This document shows, piece by piece, positions 16,324 through 23,816 of a DNA stretch of 64,000 nt. Where the stretch lies: positions 1-64,000 of the forward strand of contig JASEIM010000012.1 in the NCBI GenBank assembly GCA_030017655.1, written 5' to 3'. Source of the DNA: Methanobacterium sp. GTDB taxonomy: Archaea; Methanobacteriota; Methanobacteria; Methanobacteriales; Methanobacteriaceae. The notes under the pieces were generated by a model that was not told the DNA's origin, made no database searches, and worked only from the letters and a program-made list of their open reading frames with translations. The translations under genes were made by a program, and so were the position numbers. Numbering within the stretch: position 1 is the stretch's first letter; the number at the start of each line of letters is the position of its first letter.

Positions 16324-18027
16324 ATGATAAAAGTGAAGAACTTATCAAAGACATTTAAAATGGAAAATGGAGAAGAAATTGAAGCTTTAAATGATATTAA
16401 CCTTAATGTTAATGAGGGTGAAATTCTCGGGATAATAGGAATGAGTGGATCAGGGAAAACCACCCTATTAAGGATTCTTAGAGGTGTAGAACCATTTGAT
16501 GAAGGCCAGATCATTATTGATGATATTGAAGTAAATGCAAATTCCACCGCTTACTACATTGCCAAATTAAAAAAGGCAACTGCAATTCACCTCCAGAGAT
16601 CATTCGGTTTATGGGGTGAAACAGCTTTACAAAATGTAATAAGAAAATTATCAGGGGCAAAATATGGTGATGAATCAATTCAGGATTTCAATGATGCTAA
16701 AGATGAATTTGAAGAAGAAGCAATGGAAATACTGAAGATTGTTGGTCTTGAACATAAAGCCAACCATTTTGCACCGGTTTTAAGTGGTGGAGAAAAACAG
16801 AGATTGATAATGGGAAGACAGCTTGCAAAAAAACCCAAAGTTCTTTTACTGGATGAACCCGCTACAATGTCATGTCCAAAAACAAAACAGGAAATTCTGG
16901 ACGCTATAAAAAACATAAACAAAGAGATGGGAGTCACTGTCATCATTGTTTCTCACCTTCCAGAAGTTCACCAGTATCTTGCTGACAGACTTGTTCTTAT
17001 GGAAAAAGGTAGAATAATCGATGTAGGCACCCCAGATGACATAGTCCCTGAATTTACTAAAAATATGGAAGCTCCCGAACCTATAAGGGATAAATCAGAT
17101 ATTGGAAACTCTGTAATAGAAGTGAAGGAATTGTACAGGAAATTCTTCCTTTTAAAAGGTGGAAGTACTCTTCAAATTGAAGATATTAATTTTGACATTA
17201 AACGGGGAGAAATCGTATCATTAATAGGTCCAAGTGGTGCTGGAAAGACAGTTCTGCTTCGTATGATTGCAGGTCTCGATGCTCCAGATTCAGGGAATGT
17301 TTTATTCAAACTGAATGGTGATTGGATTGATATGCAGGATCTGGGAATTCCCAGAATGAAAGTAAGACGAAAGATGGGTTTTATGCACCAGGAATTTTCT
17401 CTCACACACTATGCAACCATTAAAGATCAGATAGCAGCAAGACTTGGAGTTAAAGGCGAATATGTAATGGCAGAGGCGAAAAAGAAAGCCCAAGAGCTTG
17501 GGATAAGTGATAAAATTCTCGATGTTCTCTATCAGCTAACTGATCTTCCTGAAACAGAAGCTAAAATCAGATTAGAAAAAATAGGTCTTTCATCAGATAT
17601 TCTAAATGTTTTATTCCCAAGTTTCCCTGATACAGAAGTCAAAAAATATGCAGAACCAGTATTTGAAGCTTTAGATTTGCCTATGGAAATTTTAGATAGA
17701 AAATCATATGAACTGTCAGGTGGACAGAAGGTAAGGGCTACGTTAGCACTGGTTTTAACATCAAACCCCGAAATCCTGATTTTAGACGAGCCTTTTGGAG
17801 ATCTTGACCCTATCACTTTAAGAACAGTTTCGAATTCCCTCAAGAGGATAAATAAGAAATTTAACACCACCATTGTTATGGTAAGTCATCACGTAGATTT
17901 CATCCGAGAAGTTACAACAAGAGCTATAATGATTGACGATGGAAAGCTTGTTAACGAAGGAGATCCTCTAAAACTATGCGATGAATTCATCCAAAATTGT
18001 AAGGCTGAGTATATGACAGGCAAATAA
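16324..18027 (+). CDS. atwA: Methyl-coenzyme M reductase activation component A2 (AtwA-like tandem ABC ATPase)
   Basis: 567 residues with two ABC nucleotide-binding domains and no membrane part. Domain 1: Walker A GMSGSGKTT near 39, signature LSGGEKQRL near 155, Walker B VLLLDEPA. Domain 2: GPSGAGKT near 302, LSGGQKVRA near 465, ILILDEPFGD. This is the architecture of component A2, which with ATP helps reductively activate the nickel F430 of MCR. Other soluble tandem ABC proteins are possible, but the insert between domains and the methanogen context support A2. GGTGAT precedes ATG 16324. Confidence 0.87.
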   Translation: MIKVKNLSKTFKMENGEEIEALNDINLNVNEGEILGIIGMSGSGKTTLLRILRGVEPFDEGQIIIDDIEVNANSTAYYIAKLKKATAIHLQRSFGLWGETALQNVIRKLSGAKYGDESIQDFNDAKDEFEEEAMEILKIVGLEHKANHFAPVLSGGEKQRLIMGRQLAKKPKVLLLDEPATMSCPKTKQEILDAIKNINKEMGVTVIIVSHLPEVHQYLADRLVLMEKGRIIDVGTPDDIVPEFTKNMEAPEPIRDKSDIGNSVIEVKELYRKFFLLKGGSTLQIEDINFDIKRGEIVSLIGPSGAGKTVLLRMIAGLDAPDSGNVLFKLNGDWIDMQDLGIPRMKVRRKMGFMHQEFSLTHYATIKDQIAARLGVKGEYVMAEAKKKAQELGISDKILDVLYQLTDLPETEAKIRLEKIGLSSDILNVLFPSFPDTEVKKYAEPVFEALDLPMEILDRKSYELSGGQKVRATLALVLTSNPEILILDEPFGDLDPITLRTVSNSLKRINKKFNTTIVMVSHHVDFIREVTTRAIMIDDGKLVNEGDPLKLCDEFIQNCKAEYMTGK

Positions 18028-18039
18028 CTTGGTTATTTG
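18021..18039. terminator. Hairpin overlapping the atwA stop codon
   Basis: CAAATAAC-TTG-GTTATTTG is a perfect eight-base inverted repeat with a three-base loop; the TAA stop lies inside the left arm. Only weakly T-rich sequence follows, so terminator function is uncertain. Confidence 0.4.
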
Positions 18040-18156
18040 TTGTAATGATATTTAGCCCTTTTCAAAAAAATTAAATCTTTTGATTTAGATAAATAATATA
18101 AAAGAAAAATGGTTTTAATAAAATTTCTTTATAAAATAAAGCTAAAGGATGATTAG

Positions 18157-18711
18157 ATGAGTTTTACCGAAATTAGCATAGAAAATGCTTACAGAATACT
18201 GACACCACGACCAACCATTATTGTAACAACCATAAACAAAAAGGGGGAGGTAAATGCTGCCCCATTTTCTTTTACAATGCCTGTTTCAATGAATCCTCCA
18301 TTAATTTCATTTGCGTCAGTCCCAACTCACGATACCTATAAAAACATCAGGGAAACTGAAGAATTCGTTGTGAATATTCCCAATGAAGATATTTTAGGAC
18401 AATTATGGATTACTGGAAAAAAATTTCCCTATGGTGTAAATGAGATTGAAAAAGCCAATCTCACTCAAACAGATTCAATAAAAGTAACTCCTCCTAAAAT
18501 AGAAGAGTGCATAGCGGCCATTGAATGCAGAGTTCGGTGGATCAAAAATGCAGGAGATCACGATATAATTGTTGGAGAAGTTCTGCATGCAGAAATTAAA
18601 GAAAATATATTAAAAGAGGGTCTTTTAGATGTAGAAAAGGTTAAACCAGTTTTACATGTTGGCGGAGTGAATTTTGTGGTTGGAGATCATCTTAAAAAAG
18701 TGGAGGAATGA
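18157..18711 (+). CDS. Flavoredoxin-like flavin reductase family protein
   Basis: 184-residue FMN-binding split-barrel protein: RPTIIVTTINKKGEVNAAPF (residues 18-37) and SMNPPLISFASVP are typical of flavoredoxin/flavin reductases. Members reduce or carry FMN in electron transfer; the partner is not evident. It overlaps no gene but its stop abuts the Usp start (TGA-ATG), so the two are translated together. AAAGGATGATT precedes ATG 18157. It stands upstream of the oxygen-defence cluster, which fits a redox role. Confidence 0.87.
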   Translation: MSFTEISIENAYRILTPRPTIIVTTINKKGEVNAAPFSFTMPVSMNPPLISFASVPTHDTYKNIRETEEFVVNIPNEDILGQLWITGKKFPYGVNEIEKANLTQTDSIKVTPPKIEECIAAIECRVRWIKNAGDHDIIVGEVLHAEIKENILKEGLLDVEKVKPVLHVGGVNFVVGDHLKKVEE

Positions 18712-19110
18712 ATGATGTTTAAAACTATAATGGTTCCCACAGATGGTTCTGAGTTTGCTAAAAGGGCTGAAGATATTGCAATCTCAATGGCCAGTAAATA
18801 CGATGCAAGGATTGTTGGAGTTTATGTTATTGATGAAAAGCTTATTTATCCCTATGATGTTCTTGAAGATGAAGGAAAGGAAATATTAAAAAATCTGAAT
18901 AAAAAGGCCAAAAAAGAGGGCGTGATTGTTGATGAAATCCTTGTTTTTGGCGATCCAGCTAAGGATTTAATTACAATATCAAGAAGAATGAATGCGGATA
19001 TTGTAGTGGTTGGTACTCATGGAAAAAAAGGTCTTGAAAAGCTTTTCATGGGTAGTGTAGCTGAAAATATTATTAAATCTGTTGATGCACCTGTATTGCT
19101 TGTAAAATAA
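18712..19110 (+). CDS. Universal stress protein
   Basis: 132-residue single Usp domain: MVPTDGSEFAKRAEDIAI at the start and VVGTHGKKGLEKLFMGSVAENI with the ATP-binding G-x2-G-x9-G-S motif near residue 105, then PVLLVK at the end. These motifs indicate an ATP-binding Usp. It begins at ATG 18712 directly after the flavin reductase stop, with GGAGG at 18702 in the upstream gene's end. An adjacent ATG at 18715 is also possible. Confidence 0.93.
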   Translation: MMFKTIMVPTDGSEFAKRAEDIAISMASKYDARIVGVYVIDEKLIYPYDVLEDEGKEILKNLNKKAKKEGVIVDEILVFGDPAKDLITISRRMNADIVVVGTHGKKGLEKLFMGSVAENIIKSVDAPVLLVK

Positions 19111-19200
19111 ACCATTTTGATGAAAACATTTATATTAAACATGTATCAATTTTAGATATATCAAATTATGATATATTAAATAATTTTGGAGAAACCTTAT

Positions 19201-19395
19201 ATGATGCGTATATTAAATGGGATAAAAGCTTATTTATTAGATTGGAAAAATTGGGCTGTACACAGCGTAGTTGGAGTTATACTTCTTTTATTTTTATTAT
19301 TTGCTCCACTGGATCCCTATGTACGAATCGCTGTTTTGGGATGTGTGGTGGTTTTCAATATTTTAAGAATGAAATTTTTAGATAAATCAAAATAA
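19201..19395 (+). CDS. Small membrane protein
   Basis: 64 residues with two hydrophobic segments (about 18-37 and 42-57) and a basic C-terminus (RMKFLDKSK). The frame opens at TTG 19186; GGAG at 19188 and the spacing favour ATG 19201. A perfect repeat of ATATATTAAAT-like sequence lies before it. I do not recognise the family; the DW-K-NW motif before the first helix recurs in small methanogen membrane proteins as far as I remember. Confidence 0.6.
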   Translation: MMRILNGIKAYLLDWKNWAVHSVVGVILLLFLLFAPLDPYVRIAVLGCVVVFNILRMKFLDKSK

Positions 19396-19413
19396 AAGAG
19401 TTGATGAAGATTT

Positions 19414-19496
19414 ATGAGGTTATGAGACCTGCAAAAAATCAAAGATTTTTGTGACACATAATCTCAAATAATTAAAGTGAAAAATATGAGATTATG
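19414..19496 (+). promoter_or_regulatory. Leader of the pyrimidine-dimer glycosylase gene: truncated start copy and start-codon hairpin
   Basis: ATGAGGTTATGAGACCTGCA at 19414 is an imperfect copy of the gene's own start (ATGAGATTATGGAGTCTTCA at 19486) and stops after three codons. It is followed by the palindrome AAAAATC-AAA-GATTTTT (19434-19450). CATAATCTCA (19457-19466) is then the exact reverse complement of TGAGATTATG (19487-19496), so an mRNA stem could cover two bases of the start codon with the ribosome site in the loop. Confidence 0.5.
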
Positions 19497-19917
19497 GAGT
19501 CTTCACCCAAAATACCTTGATGTTAAAGGGTTATGTGGCCTCTGGAGAGAGGGAATAATGGCCAGAAATGCACTTTTAGGTATTAGAGAGGGTTACAGGA
19601 ACCATCCTCAACTTGAAAGATTTAAAAAACAGGAAGATCCCATTGTTTCCATTGATACATATCTGCTTCATGTTTATGAAGAATCAAAAAGAAGGAACTA
19701 TAATTTCAACAGGGACAGAATAGGGAATAAATTCCAGGATTATAAAATAGATGTTACAGAAGGTCAGATTAATTACGAAATAAAACATCTAAAGAGAAAA
19801 TTAAAAAAAAGGGATTTGGAAAGTTACAATAAATTAAAAAAAATTAAATGTCCAGAATTAAATCCAATATTTAAGCCTGTCAAAGGTAAAATAGAATCAT
19901 GGGAACGACCTTACTAA
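19486..19917 (+). CDS. Pyrimidine-dimer DNA glycosylase-like protein
   Basis: 143 residues starting MRLWSLHPKYLDVKGL, then GLWREGIMA and REGYRNHPQLERFK, the hallmark of the Pyr_excise family that includes T4 endonuclease V relatives. It probably cleaves the glycosidic bond at UV pyrimidine dimers; activity is inferred. The second half is basic (KHLKRKLKKR), suited to DNA binding. The frame opens at GTG 19477, but ATG 19486 gives the family N-terminus, which matters because the N-terminal residue is part of the active site in T4 endonuclease V. AAAGTGA precedes it. Confidence 0.85.
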   Translation: MRLWSLHPKYLDVKGLCGLWREGIMARNALLGIREGYRNHPQLERFKKQEDPIVSIDTYLLHVYEESKRRNYNFNRDRIGNKFQDYKIDVTEGQINYEIKHLKRKLKKRDLESYNKLKKIKCPELNPIFKPVKGKIESWERPY

Positions 19918-20104
19918 TTATAATATTCTTATTTTTTGATAAATCTATTTTTTTGATGTTTTTTGGGAGTATTTTCCCTGTATTGGCTATTTTGTTAAAA
20001 CATATAAATTCTGCAAAGTATATTAATATTAAAAAATAAAGATAATTTAATAAATCCATATTCTGAACCATGAAATATAAATAATTGACATAGAGGTGGA
20101 TTTT

Positions 20105-20272
20105 ATGGCTAAACAATATTACTGTGGTGTTTGTGGATATATCTATGACCCTGAAAAGGGCGAGCCTCGGAAAAATATAGCTCCTGGAACTCCATTTGAA
20201 GATTTAGATCCCTACTGGCGATGTCCAAGCTGTGGGGCTGGTAAAATCAGGTTTCGGGTTAAGGATAGGTAA
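20105..20272 (+). CDS. Rubredoxin 1
   Basis: 55 residues with the two iron-binding CxxCG knuckles (YYCGVCGYIYDP and RCPSCGAGK). It carries one Fe(Cys)4 and passes single electrons. It differs from classical rubredoxins by GEPRKNI in place of the usual acidic loop, and by ending in RFRVKDR, a basic tail. AGGTGG precedes ATG 20105. It is the first of three tandem rubredoxins before the F420H2 oxidase gene. Confidence 0.95.
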   Translation: MAKQYYCGVCGYIYDPEKGEPRKNIAPGTPFEDLDPYWRCPSCGAGKIRFRVKDR

Positions 20273-20374
20273 ATAAGAAATAAATTTATAGTAAGAAAAA
20301 TATTAATAAAACTGAGGAAAAATGTTTTCCTCAAATAAAAAACTGTAACTGATTAGACATTATTAAGATTGAAG

Positions 20375-20580
20375 GAAATGTAAAACATGCAAATATACGA
20401 TTTGTTGTTCAAATCAAAGATTTTGATAACATTTCCGAACCCAAAAAATAGAAAACCTTTCAGGTTTTCGAACCTTTGAAAATCAAAGCTGCAAAAAAAC
20501 AAGTTTTTCGCGACCCTAAAATCATAGATTTTTAGGGATTTTCATGGCCCGAACACTACGTGTTTGACGGCCACAGATTT
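20375..20580. repeat. Cluster of short hairpins between rubredoxins 1 and 2
   Basis: Perfect or near-perfect small-loop palindromes follow one another: ATGT-AAA-ACAT (20377-20387), AAATC-AAA-GATTT (20411-20423), GAAAACCT-TTC-AGGTTTTC (20451-20469), AAAAAC-AA-GTTTTT (about 20492-20507), CCCTAAAATC-ATA-GATTTTTAGGG (20514-20537), AACAC-TAC-GTGTT (20552-20564, inside a TGGCC/GGCCA pair). An outer pair GGAAATGT/ACATTTCC spans 20375-20436. ATGCAAATATACGA at 20387 resembles a rubredoxin start (ATGCAAAAATACAG) and runs 30 codons to TGA 20479. No other gene is seen in this 334-base gap. Confidence 0.7.
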
Positions 20581-20606
20581 GAAAAAAAAAATTTGAGGTT
20601 AAGAAT

Positions 20607-20768
20607 ATGGAAAAATACAAATGTAGGGTTTGTGGATACATATACGACCCTGAAAAAGGTGAACCAAGAAAAAATACCGATCCAGGGACAGATTTTAAGG
20701 ATTTACCGAATCTTTGGCGCTGCCCTATATGTGGTGCAGGAAAAATTAAGTTCGATAAGCTTAAATAA
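20607..20768 (+). CDS. Rubredoxin 2
   Basis: 53 residues, YKCRVCGYIYDPEKGEPRKN at the start and RCPICGAGKIKF near the end, giving the four iron-binding cysteines. It is more like rubredoxin 1 (shared GEPRKN loop and basic end) than like rubredoxin 3. TGAGGTT precedes ATG 20607. Probably co-transcribed with rubredoxin 3 and FprA, although hairpin-rich spacers separate them. Confidence 0.95.
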   Translation: MEKYKCRVCGYIYDPEKGEPRKNTDPGTDFKDLPNLWRCPICGAGKIKFDKLK

Positions 20769-20833
20769 AGACTGTAAAAGTTTAAGAGATTGAGAAGAAC
20801 CTTTCATGTTTTTGAACAACATAAAATAGAAAA

Positions 20834-20897
20834 TTTTTGAGGTTGAAGAAAAATGCAAAGCATTTTTCGAACAACAAAAAACAAAGTTTTTTGAGGT
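20834..20897 (+). promoter_or_regulatory. Upstream mini-ORF with ribosome site and two hairpins before rubredoxin 3
   Basis: GAGGTTGAAGAAA leads into ATG 20853, which starts a 13-codon frame MQSIFRTTKNKVF ending at TGA 20892-20894. Its first codons copy the rubredoxin 3 start (ATGCAAA). The TGA overlaps the ribosome site GAGGT (20893-20897) of rubredoxin 3, the arrangement of translational coupling. The mini-ORF is spanned by GAAAAATGC-AAA-GCATTTTTC (20848-20868) and AAAAAAC-AAA-GTTTTTT (20876-20892), both perfect with AAA loops. Confidence 0.55.
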
Positions 20898-20904
20898 AAT
20901 TAAA

Positions 20905-21066
20905 ATGCAAAAATACAGATGTATAGCATGTGGATATATATATGACCCTGAAGAGGGCGATTCTATTTCTGGAATAGAGCCTGGAACTCCATTTGAAGAT
21001 TTACCTGATGACTGGCTCTGCCCAATGTGCGGAGTTGGAAAAGACATGTTTGAACCAGTTGATTAA
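20905..21066 (+). CDS. rub: Rubredoxin 3 (classical type)
   Basis: 53 residues with CIACGYIYDPEEGD, the hydrophobic G-I-x-PGTPFEDLPDDW core and CPMCGVGKDMFEPVD, matching classical acidic rubredoxins. It is the likely direct electron donor or carrier near the flavoprotein FprA, whose ATG begins two bases after this stop. GAGGTAAT precedes ATG 20905. Confidence 0.96.
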   Translation: MQKYRCIACGYIYDPEEGDSISGIEPGTPFEDLPDDWLCPMCGVGKDMFEPVD

Positions 21067-21068
21067 AA

Positions 21069-22253
21069 ATGTCATCTAGAATGATAAAATCAGAAATTTA
21101 TTTTACAGGAGTAATAGACTGGGACAGAAAATTGTTCGATGAAATCATCCCTCTTCCAGAGGGAACAAGTTATAATTCATATTTAATACAGGGAAGCGAA
21201 AAAACGGCCCTGATTGACACGGCTGATCCATCTAAAAAAGCAGAATTCTTAAGCAATGTTAAGCAAACAGGCCTAAACATTGATTATGTCATTTCACACC
21301 ACGCAGAACAGGATCATTCAGGATTAATACCAGATATTCTTGATCTTTATCCTGAAGCAAAGGTAATAACAAACCCTAAATGTAGGGAACTCTTAATAGA
21401 ACTTCTTTTAATTGATGAAGACAAATTCCACACAGTGGATGATGGGGAAACCCTATCTCTCGGCGATAAAACTCTGAAATTCTTTTACACTCCTTGGGTC
21501 CACTGGCCAGAGACAATGGTCAGCTACCTTGAAGAAGATAAAATATTATTTTCCTGTGATTTCTTCGGCTCTCACCTTGCAACAAGTGAACTTTACGCAG
21601 ATGATAAACCATTAGTATACAGAGCTGCAAAACGGTATTATGCAGAAATCATGATGCCTTTCAGGCCATTTATCCAGAAAAACATTGAAAAATTAAATGA
21701 TCTTCAAATAGAGATTATTGCACCCAGTCATGGCCCTTTATATAAAGATCCACAGTTTATTTTAGATGCGTATAAAGACTGGGTGTCTGATGAAACCAAA
21801 AATGAAGTAATCGTTTCTTATGTATCAATGCATGGAAGCACTAAGGAATTGGCCGATTATTTGGTAAATGGTCTGATTGACAATGGAATAATTGTTAAAC
21901 CATTTAATTTAACAACTGCAGATATTGGAGAATTAGCTCTGGCACTTGTTGATGCTTCAACGCTGGTACTTGCCACTCCTACAGTTCTTACAGGTCCGCA
22001 TCCAAGTGCAGTGTATGCAGCATATCTTGTAAATGCATTGAGGCCAAAAATCAAGTTTGTATCAATTATAGGTTCATTTGGATGGGGCGGAAGGACAGTT
22101 GACTTACTCAAAGGACTTTTAATCAATTTAAAGGCCGAAATCATTGAACCAGTTATTATTAAAGGATTTCCCAAGGAAGATGATTTTCAAAAAATTGATG
22201 ATTTAATCCAGAAGATAGTAATGAAACATAAAGAGAAGAATTTAATGAATTAA
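21069..22253 (+). CDS. fprA: F420H2 oxidase, A-type flavoprotein FprA
   Basis: Reduces O2 to water with F420H2, protecting the methanogen from oxygen. 394 residues: a metallo-beta-lactamase-like diiron domain (1-250) with HHAEQDH near 81, SCDFFGSH near 165 and SHGP near 225, then a flavodoxin domain with SMHGSTKELADYL binding FMN near 255 and GSFGWGGR near 337. It begins two bases after rubredoxin 3 and is followed by ferritin. ATG 21069 lacks a strong own ribosome site, consistent with coupling to the rubredoxin gene; ATG at codon 5 is an alternative. Confidence 0.95.
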   Translation: MSSRMIKSEIYFTGVIDWDRKLFDEIIPLPEGTSYNSYLIQGSEKTALIDTADPSKKAEFLSNVKQTGLNIDYVISHHAEQDHSGLIPDILDLYPEAKVITNPKCRELLIELLLIDEDKFHTVDDGETLSLGDKTLKFFYTPWVHWPETMVSYLEEDKILFSCDFFGSHLATSELYADDKPLVYRAAKRYYAEIMMPFRPFIQKNIEKLNDLQIEIIAPSHGPLYKDPQFILDAYKDWVSDETKNEVIVSYVSMHGSTKELADYLVNGLIDNGIIVKPFNLTTADIGELALALVDASTLVLATPTVLTGPHPSAVYAAYLVNALRPKIKFVSIIGSFGWGGRTVDLLKGLLINLKAEIIEPVIIKGFPKEDDFQKIDDLIQKIVMKHKEKNLMN

Positions 22254-22271
22254 AAGTGATTAGGTGGTAGT

Positions 22272-22784
22272 ATGATTAAAAAACGAGTTTTAGATGCCTT
22301 AAATTCCCAATTAAATGCAGAACTTTATTCTGCATACCTCTATCTTTCAATGGAGGCATATTTTGAATCAATAGATTTAAGTGGGTTTGCAAACTGGATG
22401 AGAGCACAGGCCCAGGAAGAATTAACCCATGCAATGAAATTTTATGACTATATTGTCCAAAGGGGTGAGAGAGTAGATTTAACTTCAATAGATGAACCTC
22501 AAAAGGAATGGGATTCTCCTCTTGCAGTGTTTGAACACGTTTATGAGCATGAAAAGAAAGTTACAGGACTAATAAATGATTTAGTTGATATTTCTGTAGC
22601 TGAAAGCGACCATGCAACTACTAATTTCCTCCAGTGGTATGTTGCAGAACAGGTTGAAGAGGAAGAATCTGCAAGCGGTGTACTTCAAAGAGTAAAACTT
22701 ACCGCAGATTCTCCGGGCGGGTTATTCATGCTTGACACAGAGCTCGGTCAAAGGGTATTTAACCCTCCTGCACAGGAAGAATAA
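22272..22784 (+). CDS. ftn: Ferritin
   Basis: Non-haem ferritin of 170 residues. NAELYSAYLYLSMEAYFE, AQEELTHAMKFYDYI and the later AEQVEEEE supply the ferroxidase Glu and His ligands (E17, E50, H53, E94 region, Q/E127 region). It oxidises and stores iron, limiting Fenton chemistry, in line with its position between fprA and peroxiredoxin. TTAGGTGGTAGT precedes ATG 22272. Same strand as fprA with an 18-base gap. Confidence 0.95.
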   Translation: MIKKRVLDALNSQLNAELYSAYLYLSMEAYFESIDLSGFANWMRAQAQEELTHAMKFYDYIVQRGERVDLTSIDEPQKEWDSPLAVFEHVYEHEKKVTGLINDLVDISVAESDHATTNFLQWYVAEQVEEEESASGVLQRVKLTADSPGGLFMLDTELGQRVFNPPAQEE

Positions 22785-23032
22785 CAACTTTCTTATTTTT
22801 TATTATTGCTAACTGAACTTATTCAAATATTCTGATTAGTAATAACTCTGAACCCAAAATAAATTGAATAACCTGATTTAATTTACTTAAAGTACTTTTT
22901 ATAGCTTATTTTATTAAGATATTAAAAAATGAATTAAATTTTTACTTTATGCCATTAATAAAAGCGAAATTATTATTTAATATTAAAAATAATATATTAA
23001 TAGAATAATGTCCTTTTTAACGGGGGTCTAAT

Positions 23033-23773
23033 ATGGGAAGTAAAATAAAAATCTATGAAGTTAGAAAAACTAAAAAAAAAGATAGTGGAAGAATGCCCTT
23101 AATAGGGGACGAATTTCCTAAGATTAAAAATGTAAAAACTACTCATGGCATAATTAATTTACCTAAAGAATTTAAAGGTAAATGGTTTGTTCTATTCAGT
23201 CATCCAGGTGATTTTACACCGGTCTGTACAACAGAATTTGTTGAATTTCAAAGAAATTTCATTAAATTCAAATTGTTAGGCTGTGAATTAATAGGATTAA
23301 GCGTCGATCAGGTATTTTCACATATAAAATGGGTAGAATGGATAAAAGAAAATTTAGGTGTTAGAATTGAATTCCCTATAATAGCAGATAATGGAGAAAT
23401 TGCTGAAAAATTAGGTCTTATCCATCCAGCAAAAGGGACAAATACTGTAAGAGCAGTCTTTATTGTAGATCCAGAAGGAATAATAAGGACAATTATATAT
23501 TATCCTCAAGAACTTGGAAGAAACATTGATGAAATATTAAGGGCAATTGAAGGCCTGAAAGTTGCAGACAATGAAGGGGTTGCTATGCCTGCAAACTGGC
23601 CGGCAAACAGGCTTCTGGGAAGCAATGTAATTATTCCACCAGCTCAAGATATGGAATCAATTACAGAAAGAAGGAAAAAAGTAGGGGAAGGAGAATATAT
23701 GTGTATGGACTGGTGGTTATGCCACAAACCTTGGTATAAGAAATACAGAACATCAAGGTGGAAAGAAATTTAA
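23033..23773 (+). CDS. Peroxiredoxin (1-Cys/Prx6-like archaeal type)
   Basis: 246 residues. Peroxidatic cysteine C65 sits in HPGDFTPVCTTEF, with the conserved catalytic Arg later (TVRAVFIVDPEG). The long C-terminal extension with GVAMPANWP and CMDWWLCHK is typical of archaeal 2-Cys peroxiredoxins of the Prx6 group. Reduces H2O2 and alkyl peroxides. The first 20 residues are Lys-rich and precede a second possible start (M21), but GGGGGTC before ATG 23033 supports the long form. Preceded by about 250 bases of promoter region, so it may have its own transcript. Confidence 0.93.
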   Translation: MGSKIKIYEVRKTKKKDSGRMPLIGDEFPKIKNVKTTHGIINLPKEFKGKWFVLFSHPGDFTPVCTTEFVEFQRNFIKFKLLGCELIGLSVDQVFSHIKWVEWIKENLGVRIEFPIIADNGEIAEKLGLIHPAKGTNTVRAVFIVDPEGIIRTIIYYPQELGRNIDEILRAIEGLKVADNEGVAMPANWPANRLLGSNVIIPPAQDMESITERRKKVGEGEYMCMDWWLCHKPWYKKYRTSRWKEI

Positions 23774-23816
23774 AGATCTTAATTTGTCTTGAATTTAAAA
23801 ACATGGAGGATTTGAT

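Noticed and set aside
19880..20116. Minus-strand 78-codon frame opposite the first rubredoxin leader
   Set aside because: Ile/Tyr/Phe-rich translation of AT-rich DNA, no ribosome site, overlaps the glycosylase end and rubredoxin start.
20560..20793. 77-codon plus-strand frame covering rubredoxin 2
   Set aside because: It is rubredoxin 2 read in the wrong frame, and begins inside the hairpin cluster.
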